The notes below the pieces were generated by a model. It did not search any database, had not been told where the DNA came from, and saw nothing but the letters and a program-made list of their open reading frames with translations. Positions 48,249 through 58,681 of a stretch of 64,000 nt of DNA are shown here, one piece after another. Made by a program: the position numbers and the translations under genes. This stretch comes from Parvibaculum sp. (GTDB lineage: Bacteria > Pseudomonadota > Alphaproteobacteria > Parvibaculales > Parvibaculaceae), in the NCBI GenBank assembly GCA_030645235.1, contig JAUSMV010000008.1:1-64000 (forward strand). Direction: 5' to 3'. Within the stretch, counting starts at the first letter, position 1. Each line of letters opens with the position of its first letter.

Positions 48249-50147
48249 ATGTCGAGCAAAGAAGGGCCGGTTGAACCGTTCAAGCGTGCGTTGACAACCG
48301 CGATGCGCACGATTGCGGGCAATGCCGAGTTGAACGTCACGTTCGGAACGGAACCGCCGGGTTTGCGCGGCCTGCGTGCACGTCTGCCCATGCCAAGCCG
48401 CACCCTGCCGCCCGAAGAAGTCGCGCAGGTGCGCGGCGTCGCAGACGGCTATGCGCTGCGTCTGGCCCATCATGATGAGAAAATCAACGCGCGCCTCCAG
48501 CCCCAAGGCGGCAATGCGCTTGCGGTCTTTGATGCAGTCGAGCAAGCGCGTTGTGAAGCCATCGGCACCAACCAGATGTCCGGCATGGGTGACAATCTGG
48601 CTGCCGCATTGGAACAACGCGCCATGTCGCGCGGCTACAACCGCATCAAGACGCGCGACGAGGCACCGCTCGCCGAAGCCGTCGCGATGATTGTGCGCGA
48701 AGAACTCACCGGCAAAGCGCCGCCGCCGTCAGCCAAGACACTCGTTGATTTGTGGCGCCCGTGGATTGAAGAAAAGGCGGGCAAGGATCTCGCGCGCCTG
48801 CATGACATTGCAGAAGATCAGGTGGCCTTCGCGCGCGTGACGCGTGACATCCTCAAAGACCTCGACATGGGCAACGAACTTGGCCAATCGCAGGACGATC
48901 AATCCGAAGACAGCGATTCGGAAGAAGGCGACAGCGAGCAGTCATCAGAAGAAAGCCAGTCAGGCGAGGCAGAAGATCAGGACGGTGCCGCCGCCGACAA
49001 GGTTGAATATTCCGAAGGTGAAGGCGAAGAAGGCGACGAGCAAACTGTTGAAGTCGAGAGCGATGACCAGTCGCTTGACGGCGAAACGGATGAGGCGAGC
49101 GAAGGCACGCAGCCCTGGCGGCCAAATGCCGGCGCGGATGATCGCAACCGCGAACCCAACTACAAAGTTTTTGCTGCGCAATATGACGAAGTGATTGCCG
49201 CAGAAGATCTGTGCGATATTGAGGAACTGGCGCGGCTTCGCCAATATCTCGACCAGCAATTGCAACAGATGCAGGGCGTTGTCTCGCGTCTCGCCAACCG
49301 CTTGCAGCGACGTCTGCTCGCGAAACAAAACCGCACATGGGAATTTGATCTTGAAGAAGGCATCTTGGATGCCGGTCGCCTGACGCGCGTCGTCACCGAT
49401 CCGATGCATCCGCTGTCGTTCAAGATCGAACACGACATGAATTTCCGCGACACGGTTGTGACACTGCTTCTCGACAATTCAGGCTCGATGCGCGGTCGCC
49501 CCATCACGGTTGCGGCCATGTGCGCCGATATTCTGGCACGCACGCTGGAACGCTGCGGCGTGAAAGTTGAAATTCTCGGCTTCACGACGCGGGCCTGGAA
49601 GGGCGGACAGGCGCGTGAGCGGTGGCTCGCCGATGGCAAGCCTGCCATGCCCGGTCGTCTCAACGATCTGCGTCACATCATCTACAAAGCCGCTGACAGC
49701 CCGTGGCGTCGTGCGCGCCGCAATCTCGGCCTGATGATGCGCGAAGGTCTGCTCAAGGAAAACATCGACGGCGAAGCGCTCATCTGGGCACATAACCGCC
49801 TGCTCGCGCGGCCCGAACAGCGCCGCATCCTGATGGTGATTTCGGACGGTGCGCCGGTTGACGACAGCACCTTATCGGTCAACGCAGGTAACTACCTCGA
49901 ACGGCATTTGCGCTCGGTCATTGAACAGATCGAAACACGCTCGCCGGTTGAACTGATCGCCATCGGCATCGGCCATGACGTGACGCGCTATTATCGCCGC
50001 GCGGTCACTATCGTTGACGCCGAACAACTGGGCGGTGTGATGACCGAAAAGCTCGCCGAATTGTTTGAAGACGAACAGACCGGCGGACGCGGTGCGGGAC
50101 GGGCCAAAAAAGGCGTGTCGATGAAAGCCGCGCGCTCGGTTCGCTAA
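48249..50147 (+). CDS. cobT: Cobaltochelatase subunit CobT
   Basis: Partner of CobS in cobalt insertion for B12 synthesis. 632 residues: N-terminal helical domain ([34 protein letters not shown]), a very acidic Glu/Ser/Asp-rich linker (about 210-290), and a C-terminal VWA domain with the MIDAS motif DNSGSMRG near residue 409. The acidic linker is typical of the family. Begins 26 bases after cobS. Confidence 0.95.
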   Translation: MSSKEGPVEPFKRALTTAMRTIAGNAELNVTFGTEPPGLRGLRARLPMPSRTLPPEEVAQVRGVADGYALRLAHHDEKINARLQPQGGNALAVFDAVEQARCEAIGTNQMSGMGDNLAAALEQRAMSRGYNRIKTRDEAPLAEAVAMIVREELTGKAPPPSAKTLVDLWRPWIEEKAGKDLARLHDIAEDQVAFARVTRDILKDLDMGNELGQSQDDQSEDSDSEEGDSEQSSEESQSGEAEDQDGAAADKVEYSEGEGEEGDEQTVEVESDDQSLDGETDEASEGTQPWRPNAGADDRNREPNYKVFAAQYDEVIAAEDLCDIEELARLRQYLDQQLQQMQGVVSRLANRLQRRLLAKQNRTWEFDLEEGILDAGRLTRVVTDPMHPLSFKIEHDMNFRDTVVTLLLDNSGSMRGRPITVAAMCADILARTLERCGVKVEILGFTTRAWKGGQARERWLADGKPAMPGRLNDLRHIIYKAADSPWRRARRNLGLMMREGLLKENIDGEALIWAHNRLLARPEQRRILMVISDGAPVDDSTLSVNAGNYLERHLRSVIEQIETRSPVELIAIGIGHDVTRYYRRAVTIVDAEQLGGVMTEKLAELFEDEQTGGRGAGRAKKGVSMKAARSVR

Positions 50148-50381
50148 GCACATTGAAATCAAAACACCTGTGGCGTTTCGTCTGAGAGTGGCTTTCCGCT
50201 CCGGCGGTGCTTGTGTCAGACCCCGTGCCCGATATGATGATAAGCATAACGCAGCTGTTCTGACGGGGGTTTGAACAAGCAGGCGGGGCTTTCGCGCCTT
50301 ACGGTGAGTAACCGTGAAGACGCATCAATGGGGTAGCGTAAAATTTTCCGGCACATTTCAGGCCACGTTTCGGGCCTAACC
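50148..50381. other. Intergenic region between cobT and the phytase-like gene
   Basis: No gene is supported. A GTG-initiated 22-codon frame (around 50310, ending at the TAA near 50376) leads towards, but is out of frame with, the next gene and is not convincing. No terminator for cobT was recognised. Confidence 0.35.
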
Positions 50382-51497
50382 ATCTCAAACAAATTTCAGG
50401 CAGCGGGCTTTGCGCTTATTATCGGCTGTCTGACTTTGACGTCTTTGGTGGCCGAAGCCGCCGATGCAACATCGCCCGTCAGCCTCAGCAAAGCCCTTAC
50501 CGTGACAAGCGAGCCGGTGCGCTGGAACGCGGAAGATCGCAACGACGTCATCGCCGGCGAGCTTGAATACGCAGGCGGCATTGTCGTCGCATCGGACGAG
50601 AAAGATTTCGGCGGCTGGTCCGGCATTGCGGTGAGTGCCGATGGCGCAACGCTGCTCGCTGTCTCCGACATTGGCAAATGGCTGAGTGCACAAATTCTCT
50701 ATGACGAAAAAGGCCGCCTCTCAGGTCTTGTTGATGCCCATATCGCTCCTCTGCGGAACCTCAGAGGCAAGCCGATCACAGACAAAATCGTGGGCGACGC
50801 GGAAGGCCTTGCCGTCACCGGCCCTGATCCACTCAAGGGCGAGGCCTATGTGAGCTTTGAGCGCCATCACCGCATCTGGCGCTACGATCTCGGCAAAGAC
50901 GGCTTTGACGCCGTGCCGACACAGACAGTCACCGAGCGCCGTCTGGGGCAACTGCCCGCCAATGGTGGCATTGAGGCCTTAGCAACGCTCCTGCCGGAGA
51001 CGGGAGGCGATAACCAGCGTCTGCTCGCTTTAAGCGAAGACGGGCGCGCGCCAAACGGCAACCGCAAAGCCTTTCTGGTCGAAGGCAAAAAAGTCGAACG
51101 CCTCTCCAACAAACTCGATAGTCCCTTTAGCCCAACCGACATTGCCCGCCTGCCCAATGGCGATTTTCTGGTGCTGGAGCGCAGCTTTTCATTGCTCGCC
51201 GGTCCCGGTATGAGCCTGCGCCTCATCCGCGCCGACAACGTAAAGCCGGGGGCGGTGCTCGAAGGACGCGTGTTGGCACGGGCCAACAACACACGCACCA
51301 TCGACAATATGGAAGGGCTTGCTGTTCGCGCGGGACCAAAGGGCGATGTGTTCGTCTATGTCATGTCAGACGATAATTTCAACACGCTTCAGCACACTTA
51401 TCTGATGATGTTCCGCTTGAAAGCCGAGACCCTGTCGCCCACCGCACCGCCGGAAAGCGTGCTCACGCTCCCCCATAGCCCGACAGAGGCCGAATAA
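50382..51497 (+). CDS. Esterase-like/phytase-like beta-propeller protein, exported
   Basis: About 372 residues; matches the phytase-like esterase domain family (FGGWSGIAVSADGATLLAVS; DAEGLAVTG; DNMEGLAVRAG). Catalytic activity unproven. A signal peptide (KFQAAGFALIIGCLTLTSLV ending VAEA) is visible, but no ATG, GTG or TTG begins it: the frame is open to a TAG near 50334, and the nearest TTG (50436) would cut the signal in half. The start shown is an ATC placed by the signal peptide and is uncertain. Periplasmic. Overlaps the convergent membrane gene by 35 bases. Confidence 0.75.
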   Translation: MSNKFQAAGFALIIGCLTLTSLVAEAADATSPVSLSKALTVTSEPVRWNAEDRNDVIAGELEYAGGIVVASDEKDFGGWSGIAVSADGATLLAVSDIGKWLSAQILYDEKGRLSGLVDAHIAPLRNLRGKPITDKIVGDAEGLAVTGPDPLKGEAYVSFERHHRIWRYDLGKDGFDAVPTQTVTERRLGQLPANGGIEALATLLPETGGDNQRLLALSEDGRAPNGNRKAFLVEGKKVERLSNKLDSPFSPTDIARLPNGDFLVLERSFSLLAGPGMSLRLIRADNVKPGAVLEGRVLARANNTRTIDNMEGLAVRAGPKGDVFVYVMSDDNFNTLQHTYLMMFRLKAETLSPTAPPESVLTLPHSPTEAE

Positions 51498-52176
51498 CGC
51501 GCCTGAGCATCGCAGTGGGCAAAAGCTGGCCGACAGCCCAGATAAGCTGCAAGACGCTGAGCGCCAGCAAGCGCGGCCAGACATCCGCCGTGAAAGCACC
51601 GGTCAGTGTGCCGTGGGCAAGACCCGCATTGAGCGCATGGACAGTAAAGACCTGCGCAACGCCCGCGACAAGAGCGGCAACGAGCGGGGCTTCCCACCAC
51701 GGAATTCCGCGCAGCCATTCAAAGAAATAGATGCAAAGCACCTGACCGACAAAGAGAGAGACGCCGAAGGCAACGGCCCGCTGCACCGGCGCAATGTCAG
51801 CCTCAAACGAGCCGATAATGCCCTGACGCGAAGCCCAGTAAGTCCCGCCCGCGACAATCGCCCAAACCGCCACAACAGCAAAAAGCGTGAAGCCTGAGCC
51901 ATAGCGCCGGTTGATGAGATTGAGCACAAACCAGACAAGCGGCAGGAGGACGAGGCCCCATGTGAGCCAGTTTCCTGACGCAGGATTGAGCACAGGGTCA
52001 ACAGACGTGAGAAAGCGGAAGTCGGTGGCGACTTCGGCCTTAAGACGCCATAGCAGAGCCAAAACACCCAAAAGGCTCACGGTCGGCACAATAAGCCGAA
52101 CGAGACCGATCAGGATTCGCGCAAAAAATCCTGCCGGTTTGGGCGGCCCCCGCCGCTCTACGCCTTTATCGAGCAT
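51463..52176 (-). CDS. Six-helix membrane protein, unknown family
   Basis: A 237-residue protein with about six membrane helices (for example ILIGLVRLIVPTVSLLGVLA; WGLVLLPLVWFVLNLI; AFGVSLFVGQVLCIYFFEWL; APLVAALVAGVAQVFTVHAL). I recognise no family motif. Its 3' end overlaps the convergent phytase-like gene by 35 bases. A perfect palindrome CCCAGT-T-ACTGGG (52183-52195) lies a few bases before the start codon on its leader. Confidence 0.7.
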   Translation of the reverse strand: MLDKGVERRGPPKPAGFFARILIGLVRLIVPTVSLLGVLALLWRLKAEVATDFRFLTSVDPVLNPASGNWLTWGLVLLPLVWFVLNLINRRYGSGFTLFAVVAVWAIVAGGTYWASRQGIIGSFEADIAPVQRAVAFGVSLFVGQVLCIYFFEWLRGIPWWEAPLVAALVAGVAQVFTVHALNAGLAHGTLTGAFTADVWPRLLALSVLQLIWAVGQLLPTAMLRRVIRPLSGYGGA

Positions 52177-52251
52177 ACAACCCCCAGTTACTGGGAATTG
52201 ACCTTAGCGGGACATGGACTCGCCGAAAAGGGCAACAGGGGACGAAAAGCA

Positions 52252-52279
52252 AAACGGGCGGCTTTGAGGCCACCCGTTT
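52252..52279 (-). terminator. rpmB terminator
   Basis: The stem AAACGGG/CCCGTTT with extra pairing inside lies 40 bases beyond the rpmB stop and is followed on the minus strand by T-rich TTTTGCTTTTCG. Confidence 0.65.
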
Positions 52280-52320
52280 CATAATTCTTTGTTCTTTTAC
52301 GCCGACTTTAGCGAAAGACC

Positions 52321-52623
52321 TCAGGCGGCAACGGCTACAGTGGCAGCCTTTGCCTTTTCGATGCTCGTACGCAGCTTAAGCGCGCGGGGCGACAAATCGG
52401 TCTTACGGGCCTTAAGAATGAACGTGTCGAGACCGCCATTATGTTCGACCGAGCGGAGCGCATGGGCCGAAATGCGGAGCGAATACTGACGGCCAAGGGC
52501 ATCACTGATCAGCGTCACCTGGCAGAGATTGGGCAGGAACCGGCGCCGCGTCTTGCGGTTGGCGTGGCTCACATTGTTGCCCGACATGACGGCCTTGCCG
52601 GTAAGTTCGCAACGACGCGACAT
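52321..52623 (-). CDS. rpmB: 50S ribosomal protein L28
   Basis: A 100-residue large-subunit protein. Begins [20 protein letters not shown], with [12 protein letters not shown] and the conserved [16 protein letters not shown]. The C-terminal Ala/Lys-rich extension is common in alphaproteobacteria. AAGGAAG precedes the ATG. Single gene with its own promoter and terminator. Confidence 0.97.
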   Translation of the reverse strand: MSRRCELTGKAVMSGNNVSHANRKTRRRFLPNLCQVTLISDALGRQYSLRISAHALRSVEHNGGLDTFILKARKTDLSPRALKLRTSIEKAKAATVAVAA

Positions 52624-52703
52624 GGGATACTTCCTTGCAATCAACGGGCTGAAAACAGCCAAAATGGATGGGTCGGGCTTCTATGAGTCCGATCAGGCGG
52701 GCA

Positions 52704-52732
52704 CGTATAAAAGGCGGGGGTCCCCCCGTCAA
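52704..52732 (-). promoter_or_regulatory. rpmB promoter
   Basis: On the minus strand -35 TTGACG (52727-52732), exactly 17 bases, then -10 TATACG (52704-52709). The spacer is a G5-A-C5 palindrome. Transcription would start near 52697, giving a leader of about 75 nt with a small hairpin GGCTG-TTTT-CAGCC before the ribosome site. Confidence 0.6.
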
Positions 52733-52799
52733 GGGGCAGGGGTATCCGAGAGGAGCAATGGGGACGAAAAACCGCACTTATTCAGGCAAATGTGCGAAA

Positions 52800-53801
52800 T
52801 CAGCCCTTCGATGACCCAAAAACCAAAGCCAAAAGCCGCTGAGCGGCAAGCGTGGGGGTGGTGGCCCCGGACTTCACCTGAGCTTCAAGCTTCGGAATGA
52901 GGCGAGCGGCCTCGGCATTGCCTTTTAAGGAGGTCATCAGACCTTCCCTGATCTCGGTCCACATCCAGGCCTGCGCTTGCGCCGCGCGGTGGCTGGCAAT
53001 CTCGCCTGCGGCCGCCAACGCCTCATGATGGGTGGTGACGGCATCCCAGACCTCGGCAATACCGATATTATTAAGCGCCGAGGCCAAAAGGACATCGGGC
53101 CGCCAATGGGCACTTTTGGGGCGCATCAGATGAAGCGCAGCCTTGTATTCCATCGCCGCACGCTTGGCCGCGGGCACGAGATCGCCATCGGCTTTGTTGA
53201 CGACCACAAGATCGGCGAGCTCCATGATGCCGCGCTTGATGCCTTGCAATTCGTCACCCCCACCCGGCGACAGAAGCAGCACAAACATATCGACCATGTC
53301 AGCCACCGCCGTTTCAGACTGACCGACGCCGACTGTTTCAATAAGCACAACATCAAAGCCTGCAGCTTCGGTCAGCAGCATCGCCTCGCGCGTGCGCCGT
53401 GCGACACCACCCAGCGTCCGGCCGGCAGGCGAAGGGCGGATGAAGGCATTGGGGTCGCGCGCCAAAAGCTCCATACGCGTCTTGTCGCCCAAAATGGAAC
53501 CGCCGGAGAGCGAGGAAGAAGGATCAATGGCCAGCACAGCCACTTTGTGACCCTTGCCGGTGAGATAGCGCCCGAAACTCTCCATGAAGGTCGATTTGCC
53601 GACGCCCGGCGCACCCGACAAACCTAAGCGAATGGCGCGGCCTGTATCCGGCAGTAAAAGCGTAATGAGCTCCTGGGCGAGCGCCTGATGGTCAGCACGT
53701 GTGCTTTCGGCAAGCGTGATACCGCGCGCCAATGCCGGTCGCTCACCCGCCCTGATCCGCGCCGCAAGGCTCACGGGATCGATGTCCAACCGACGGCTCA
53801 A
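52800..53801 (-). CDS. meaB: Methylmalonyl-CoA mutase-associated GTPase MeaB
   Basis: G3E-type GTPase that protects and reloads B12 in methylmalonyl-CoA mutase. Walker [10 protein letters not shown] (63-71), [19 protein letters not shown] and the NKAD guanine motif (VVVNKADGD) are intact; 333 residues. The TTG start at 53801 has GGAGAGGG upstream; an in-frame extension to 53876 lacks support. The mutase gene is about 1.6 kb further on the same strand, with two genes between. Confidence 0.93.
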   Translation of the reverse strand: MSRRLDIDPVSLAARIRAGERPALARGITLAESTRADHQALAQELITLLLPDTGRAIRLGLSGAPGVGKSTFMESFGRYLTGKGHKVAVLAIDPSSSLSGGSILGDKTRMELLARDPNAFIRPSPAGRTLGGVARRTREAMLLTEAAGFDVVLIETVGVGQSETAVADMVDMFVLLLSPGGGDELQGIKRGIMELADLVVVNKADGDLVPAAKRAAMEYKAALHLMRPKSAHWRPDVLLASALNNIGIAEVWDAVTTHHEALAAAGEIASHRAAQAQAWMWTEIREGLMTSLKGNAEAARLIPKLEAQVKSGATTPTLAAQRLLALVFGSSKG

Positions 53802-53909
53802 ATCACCCTCTCCGCAAAAACAGACGTTTTTTCTGCACAAGCTTGTCCAGTTTGCATACTGTCTTGGGGAGACCACGTCCAGAGGGAAGCCCAGAGGAAA
53901 GCAAAGACC

Positions 53910-54794
53910 ATGGCATCGGGCGTCAAAAATTTTAGGTCAAAAGTCGCAGGTCTGGGACTTGTCACTATGGCTTGGGCAACACCGCTTGGTGCCGCTGAGC
54001 CGCAAACCAATACAGACGTCGCAGCAAAGTTCACAATCTATGTCGGCGGCATGCTGATTCTGGAAGGGAACTTTGGTGCGCAAGTCAGCGGCGACACTTA
54101 CGCACTCTCAACCGACATGGCGACGGCGGGCACGATCGCACGGTTTTTTCCCGCCACCTACAAACTACGCGGCGAAGGCGAAATCCGTGAGGGCGATTTG
54201 GTGCCCGAAAAATTTGTCTCAGATCAGCAATCAAAACGCGAAACACGGCTGATGACACTCACCTATGGCGCGGACCGCATGCCGCATGCGCGCCCCGTGC
54301 CGGCCTTTGAACCCGAGCAAGAAGACGAGATCAAAGAAATCACACCCGATATGCGGCGTGCGACGTCTGACCCGATCAGCGCCTTTCTGATGCCGGTCAA
54401 AGAAGGTGTGAACCCGTGTGACCGCAAGGTGCAGGTGTTTGACGGCAGGCGGCGCTACAATCTCACCTTCGCTTATCAGCAAAATAAAATGGTAACGCCA
54501 CCTGATGCGTCAAAACCCAAAAGCGAAGCCGTCGCCCGCGACACGCTCGTCTGCACCGTCATTTATGAAGCGATTGCACCCGCTGACCTCAAGCGCCGGA
54601 TGGAAAAAACCAAACGCCGCCAGGACGATATGCGTGTCTGGTTTGCACCCTTCGACGGTGGCCGCATCTATATGCCCGTGCGCTTTGAACTGCGCACGCC
54701 CATCGGCATGGCCGTGATGGAACTGCAAAACCTGACCGAAATACAAATGGCGGCCAACCCGTCATCCGCGCCGAAACAGCTGGCACAAAGATAA
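53910..54794 (+). CDS. DUF3108 domain exported protein
   Basis: A 294-residue periplasmic protein. Signal peptide ([18 protein letters not shown]) and a DUF3108 beta-sheet domain ([51 protein letters not shown]). Function unknown; DUF3108 proteins are widespread in proteobacteria and probably lie in the outer envelope. AGAGGAAAG precedes the ATG. Divergent from meaB. Confidence 0.85.
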   Translation: MASGVKNFRSKVAGLGLVTMAWATPLGAAEPQTNTDVAAKFTIYVGGMLILEGNFGAQVSGDTYALSTDMATAGTIARFFPATYKLRGEGEIREGDLVPEKFVSDQQSKRETRLMTLTYGADRMPHARPVPAFEPEQEDEIKEITPDMRRATSDPISAFLMPVKEGVNPCDRKVQVFDGRRRYNLTFAYQQNKMVTPPDASKPKSEAVARDTLVCTVIYEAIAPADLKRRMEKTKRRQDDMRVWFAPFDGGRIYMPVRFELRTPIGMAVMELQNLTEIQMAANPSSAPKQLAQR

Positions 54795-54805
54795 AATCAC
54801 AAAAC

Positions 54806-55027
54806 TCAGGCAGATTTTTTCTTACGCATAAGCGCGCGCGTTTCGGACAAAAGGTCGGCCAGACGCAGCATCAAAGGATCATCTGACGACGTGCCGCTTT
54901 GCTGCATATCGAGCAATATTTTTTCAAGACGCTCCGCAAGCACCGAATAATAGGCATGCGTATCACTCGCCAAATCCGTGGCGTCCGTTCTGCTATGCGC
55001 ACGCAAATTTTGATCGTGGGCGCTCAT
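54806..55027 (-). CDS. Small hypothetical protein
   Basis: A 73-residue soluble protein, mostly helical and charged, ending LLSETRALMRKKKSA. No family recognised. GGAGGT at ideal spacing before the ATG argues it is real. It lies between DUF3108 (convergent) and the mutase gene. Confidence 0.6.
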   Translation of the reverse strand: MSAHDQNLRAHSRTDATDLASDTHAYYSVLAERLEKILLDMQQSGTSSDDPLMLRLADLLSETRALMRKKKSA

Positions 55028-55361
55028 GGGCACCTCCGTTTTTTCTCGTTCAATTATGTCTATGCGATAGCCATGCTTGCCTGAGCACCAAACCCTCAGA
55101 CTGCACGACTTATATGGTTCAGACCGGACGCAACGCGTTGCACCTATTTTCAAGGTGCCCCAAACATCCAACAAAACTGCAACCTAACCGATTCTGTTTA
55201 TGATCGGTCATTGTGGCGAGAGTTAGGGCGCGCCGGTTAACCATGCAAGATGCGTAAGCGCACAAGCGCGCAAATGCCGCACAATTCCCCACTAAACATG
55301 GGATTTTGCACGGCATTTCAGCAGTTTATTTCGTTGCACATTCCGCAGGCAGACTATGCCT
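55028..55361. other. Structured intergenic region downstream of methylmalonyl-CoA mutase
   Basis: No gene is supported in 334 bp. Visible structures: a perfect palindrome GCAACGCGTTGC (55131-55142); a hairpin GCACCT/AGGTGC (about 55141-55160); and a long imperfect stem whose ends are AATGCCG/CGGCATT (about 55271-55317). None has a clean U-tract. It presumably holds the end of the mutase transcript and the promoter of the small hypothetical gene. Confidence 0.35.
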
Positions 55362-57518
55362 TTAGGCCGAAGCCGCACGCTTTTCACGAATAAGTTGAAG
55401 AATATCAGCAGCCGCTGCCGGAATATTTGTACCGGGACCGAAGATTGCAGCGGCACCTGCTTTTTTCAGGAACTCATAATCCTGCTGCGGAATAACGCCG
55501 CCGCAAATAATGAGAATATCACCAGCGCCCTGTTTTTTTAATTCCTGTGCGAGCGTCGGCACCAATGTTTTATGACCCGCGGCAAGCGATGAAATGCCGA
55601 TCACATGCACGTCATTTTCAATGGCATCGCGCGCAGCTTCTTCCGGTGTCTGGAACAAGGGGCCGATGTCCACGTCGAAGCCGAGATCCGCAAAAGCGGT
55701 GGCGATCACTTTCGCGCCGCGGTCATGTCCGTCCTGCCCCATTTTGACGACGAGCATACGCGGACGACGGCCTTCCGCTTCGGCGAATTCTTCAATTTCT
55801 TTCTGAATTTGCATGAAGCCCGCATCTCCTTCATAAGCCTGACCATAGACACCTGAAATCGATTTGATCTCGGCGCGGTGACGGCCAAACACTTTTTCCA
55901 TCGCGTCTGAAATCTCACCGACACTGGCACGCGCACGTGCCGCAACGACGGCAAGCGCCAACACGTTCCCCGTGCCTTCCGCGCCCTTGGTCAACGCGTC
56001 GAGAGCGGCCTGACATTTGGCTTCGTCGCGCGTGGCCCGCATTTTCTTCAGACGCGCAATCTGCGCATCACGCACTTCGTCATTGTCGATGTCGCGAATG
56101 TCGAGATGATCTTCTTTCGCAAGCTTGTACTTGTTGACCCCGACGATCACTTCTTCGGCCCGGTCGATACGCGCCTGCTTGCGGGCGGCCGCTTCTTCGA
56201 TCCTGAGCTTCGGCATACCGCTTTCAACGGCCTTCGTCATGCCGCCCAGCTCTTCGACCTCTTCCATCAGCTTCCACGCTTCGGTGGCCAACGCGTGGGT
56301 CAGGCTCTCGATGTAATAAGAGCCGCCGAGCGGATCAATGACGTTGGTGACGCCGGTTTCGTGCTGAATGACGAGCTGCGTGTTACGCGCGATGCGGGCG
56401 GAAAATTCCGTCGGCAGCGCGATCGCTTCATCAAGCGCATTGGTGTGAAGCGACTGGGTGCCGCCGAGCACGGCAGCAAGGGCTTCAATCGTGGTGCGGA
56501 TAACGTTGTTGTAAGGGTCCTGCTCAGTGAGCGAGACGCCAGATGTCTGACAATGGGTACGCAGCATCAACGACTTCACGTCCTTCGCGCCAAACTCCGA
56601 CATGACGCGCGACCAAAGAAGACGCGCGGCACGCAGCTTTGCCACTTCCATGAAGAAGTTCATGCCAATGGCAAAGAAGAACGAAAGACGCGGCGCAAAT
56701 TCATCAACATCAAGGCCGGCCTGCAAAGCGGCACGCACATACTCACGACCGTCTGCAATCGTAAACGCAAGCTCCTGCAGCTGCGTCGCACCCGCTTCCT
56801 GCATGTGATAGCCGGAAATCGAAATCGTATTGAACTTCGGCATATGCTCCGAGCAATAGCCGATAATGTCAGCGATGATGCGCATGGAAGGCACGGGCGG
56901 ATAGATATAAGTGTTGCGCACCATGAACTCTTTGAGAATGTCGTTCTGGATGGTGCCTGCAAGCTTGTCTTGTGAGACGCCCTGCTCTTCGGCGGCGACA
57001 ATGTAATTGGCAAGGATCGGAATGACCGCGCCGTTCATCGTCATGGACACGGACATTTCATCAAGCGGGATCTGGTCAAAGAGGATTTTCATATCCTCAA
57101 CGCTGTCAATCGCAACGCCCGCCTTGCCGACGTCACCAACAACACGCGGATGATCGCTGTCATAACCGCGGTGCGTTGCCAGATCGAACGCAACCGACAG
57201 GCCTTTCTGACCACCGGCGAGATTGCGGCGATAGAAGGCGTTAGATTCTTCCGCCGTCGAGAAACCTGCATATTGACGGATGGTCCAGGGACGACCGGCA
57301 TACATGGTCGTTTGCGGTCCGCGCGTGAACGGCGCAAAGCCCGGCAGCGTGTTTGCGTCAAACCCCTCGCCTGCAATGCGCTCAAGGTCTTCGGCGGTGT
57401 AAAGGGCTTTAACGTCGATACCTTCGGGTGTTTTCCAAACGAGCGAGGAGGCGCCCGCCCCCTTGGTCTGCTTGGCGACCGACGCTTCCCAATCTTGCAG
57501 GTTCTTCTTGTCGGCCAT
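55362..57518 (-). CDS. scpA: Methylmalonyl-CoA mutase, large (catalytic) subunit type
   Basis: B12-dependent isomerase linking propionyl-CoA catabolism to succinyl-CoA. 718 residues: the TIM-barrel substrate domain ([55 protein letters not shown]) and the C-terminal cobalamin domain with [13 protein letters not shown], whose His is the lower cobalt ligand. No separate small subunit gene is present here; homodimeric forms of this length are common. Confidence 0.96.
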   Translation of the reverse strand: MADKKNLQDWEASVAKQTKGAGASSLVWKTPEGIDVKALYTAEDLERIAGEGFDANTLPGFAPFTRGPQTTMYAGRPWTIRQYAGFSTAEESNAFYRRNLAGGQKGLSVAFDLATHRGYDSDHPRVVGDVGKAGVAIDSVEDMKILFDQIPLDEMSVSMTMNGAVIPILANYIVAAEEQGVSQDKLAGTIQNDILKEFMVRNTYIYPPVPSMRIIADIIGYCSEHMPKFNTISISGYHMQEAGATQLQELAFTIADGREYVRAALQAGLDVDEFAPRLSFFFAIGMNFFMEVAKLRAARLLWSRVMSEFGAKDVKSLMLRTHCQTSGVSLTEQDPYNNVIRTTIEALAAVLGGTQSLHTNALDEAIALPTEFSARIARNTQLVIQHETGVTNVIDPLGGSYYIESLTHALATEAWKLMEEVEELGGMTKAVESGMPKLRIEEAAARKQARIDRAEEVIVGVNKYKLAKEDHLDIRDIDNDEVRDAQIARLKKMRATRDEAKCQAALDALTKGAEGTGNVLALAVVAARARASVGEISDAMEKVFGRHRAEIKSISGVYGQAYEGDAGFMQIQKEIEEFAEAEGRRPRMLVVKMGQDGHDRGAKVIATAFADLGFDVDIGPLFQTPEEAARDAIENDVHVIGISSLAAGHKTLVPTLAQELKKQGAGDILIICGGVIPQQDYEFLKKAGAAAIFGPGTNIPAAAADILQLIREKRAASA

Positions 57519-57717
57519 GTCGCTGTCTCTCTCACTCAGGTCTTAAGTTACGGGCACCCTGCTCGGGCTCAAGGGACACCCTCAATTTGCGCGGAGTATC
57601 GGAGAGAAGGGCAAATGCGTCAAACATATGCCGCAACGCCGCATGGACCCGTGCCCAAATGCGCCCTTCCCTTGCGTCCGTGCAGGTCACTCAAAGCCTA
57701 AAATCGGGAAGTTTGCA

Positions 57718-57733
57718 CGCAAGTTAACTTGCG
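57718..57733. promoter_or_regulatory. 16-bp perfect palindrome, candidate operator
   Basis: CGCAAGTTAACTTGCG is a perfect palindrome, flanked by TTTGCA on one side and AAGCCC on the other. It lies in the divergent control region between the mutase gene and a lipoprotein gene. The symmetry suggests a dimeric repressor. TTTGC-type half-sites are known for propionate regulators in alphaproteobacteria, but the identity is not established. Confidence 0.45.
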
Positions 57734-57807
57734 AAGCCCGCCAAATCCCAACACCATGCCCTAAACAAACAAAGGCAGAACTTCTCAATTCGCGGGAAAC
57801 GATATCT

Positions 57808-58503
57808 ATGGGCAAGCAACACAACACTAAATTCCGACATCTTCATGCGATGTCGTTTTTGATCGCCGCAAGCCTCGCGCTCGCCGCTTGCAGCGGTGGC
57901 GGTGAAGCCCGCAAGCGCGATGCCAATGGCAATATCGTACCCACCGCCCGCGACCTGGACCCTGCTGCCACACGCTATTCTGACACGATGGACGCGGCCA
58001 AAGAGGGCGATTGCTCCGATGTGACCCTGTCACTGCTGACATGCTATGCCTATCGCGGTCATGGCTATGAAGGCGCGCAGACAGCGCTCGGCCAATGCCA
58101 CATGAAGGAAAAGAACCCGACCGAAGGCCTCACATGGCTCACACGCGCTGCTGACAGCGGTTGGCCGGAAGCCCAAAAAGCCCTGGCCATGATCTATCTC
58201 GACGGCAAAGGCGTGGAAGTTGATTCCGTGGAAGGCGGCAAATGGGCCGCTCTTTACCGCAAGAACCCTTCGCTTCTGTCTCTGGGCGTACAGCCCGACA
58301 AAAAGCTCGCCGAAAAAGTCTCCGCCAAGCTTGATGATATCGAACTTTCGGAAGCCAATAGAAGGGCAAGCGCCTGGGTTGCGAAGTTCTGGAAGCCTGA
58401 AACGGCCCTTGATGCCCGCACCGCGGCCACCTGCTATGTGTCGCCGCGCCGCCAATATCAACGTCCGGAAATCAATATGGGCGACGATATGTCGGAATAT
58501 TAA
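57808..58503 (+). CDS. Sel1-repeat lipoprotein
   Basis: A 231-residue envelope protein. Signal peptide with lipobox (SLALAACSG, Cys 28), then Sel1/TPR-like helical repeats (GWPEAQKALAMIYLDGKGVE preceded by TEGLTWLTRAADS). Several Cys residues are scattered in the mature part. Such proteins act as scaffolds; partner unknown. Divergent from the mutase gene. Start ATG has only a weak GGGAAA upstream. Confidence 0.8.
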   Translation: MGKQHNTKFRHLHAMSFLIAASLALAACSGGGEARKRDANGNIVPTARDLDPAATRYSDTMDAAKEGDCSDVTLSLLTCYAYRGHGYEGAQTALGQCHMKEKNPTEGLTWLTRAADSGWPEAQKALAMIYLDGKGVEVDSVEGGKWAALYRKNPSLLSLGVQPDKKLAEKVSAKLDDIELSEANRRASAWVAKFWKPETALDARTAATCYVSPRRQYQRPEINMGDDMSEY

Positions 58504-58681
58504 AGGCCGGACACGTCAATTGACCCCATAGTTTCAGGAAATCTTTACCGCCCGCGGTTGAGAATGACCCTTCGGGAGACTTGGTGCTTATCCTTAACCA
58601 AACGTTCTTAAAGCCGGTCCGGGGGGACATGTGCGAAAGAATGGGAGGCTGAGGGACCGGTTGCGCCAAGCCGGAGGAGCC

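Noticed and set aside
52758-52814. 18-codon frame with a GAGAGGAG ribosome site (plus strand)
   Set aside because: Very short, antisense to the meaB end, and no family; possible but unsupported.
57519-57807. Possible cobalamin riboswitch before the methylmalonyl-CoA mutase gene
   Set aside because: The characteristic B12-box and long multi-stem fold are not visible; the gap is explained better by a palindromic operator.
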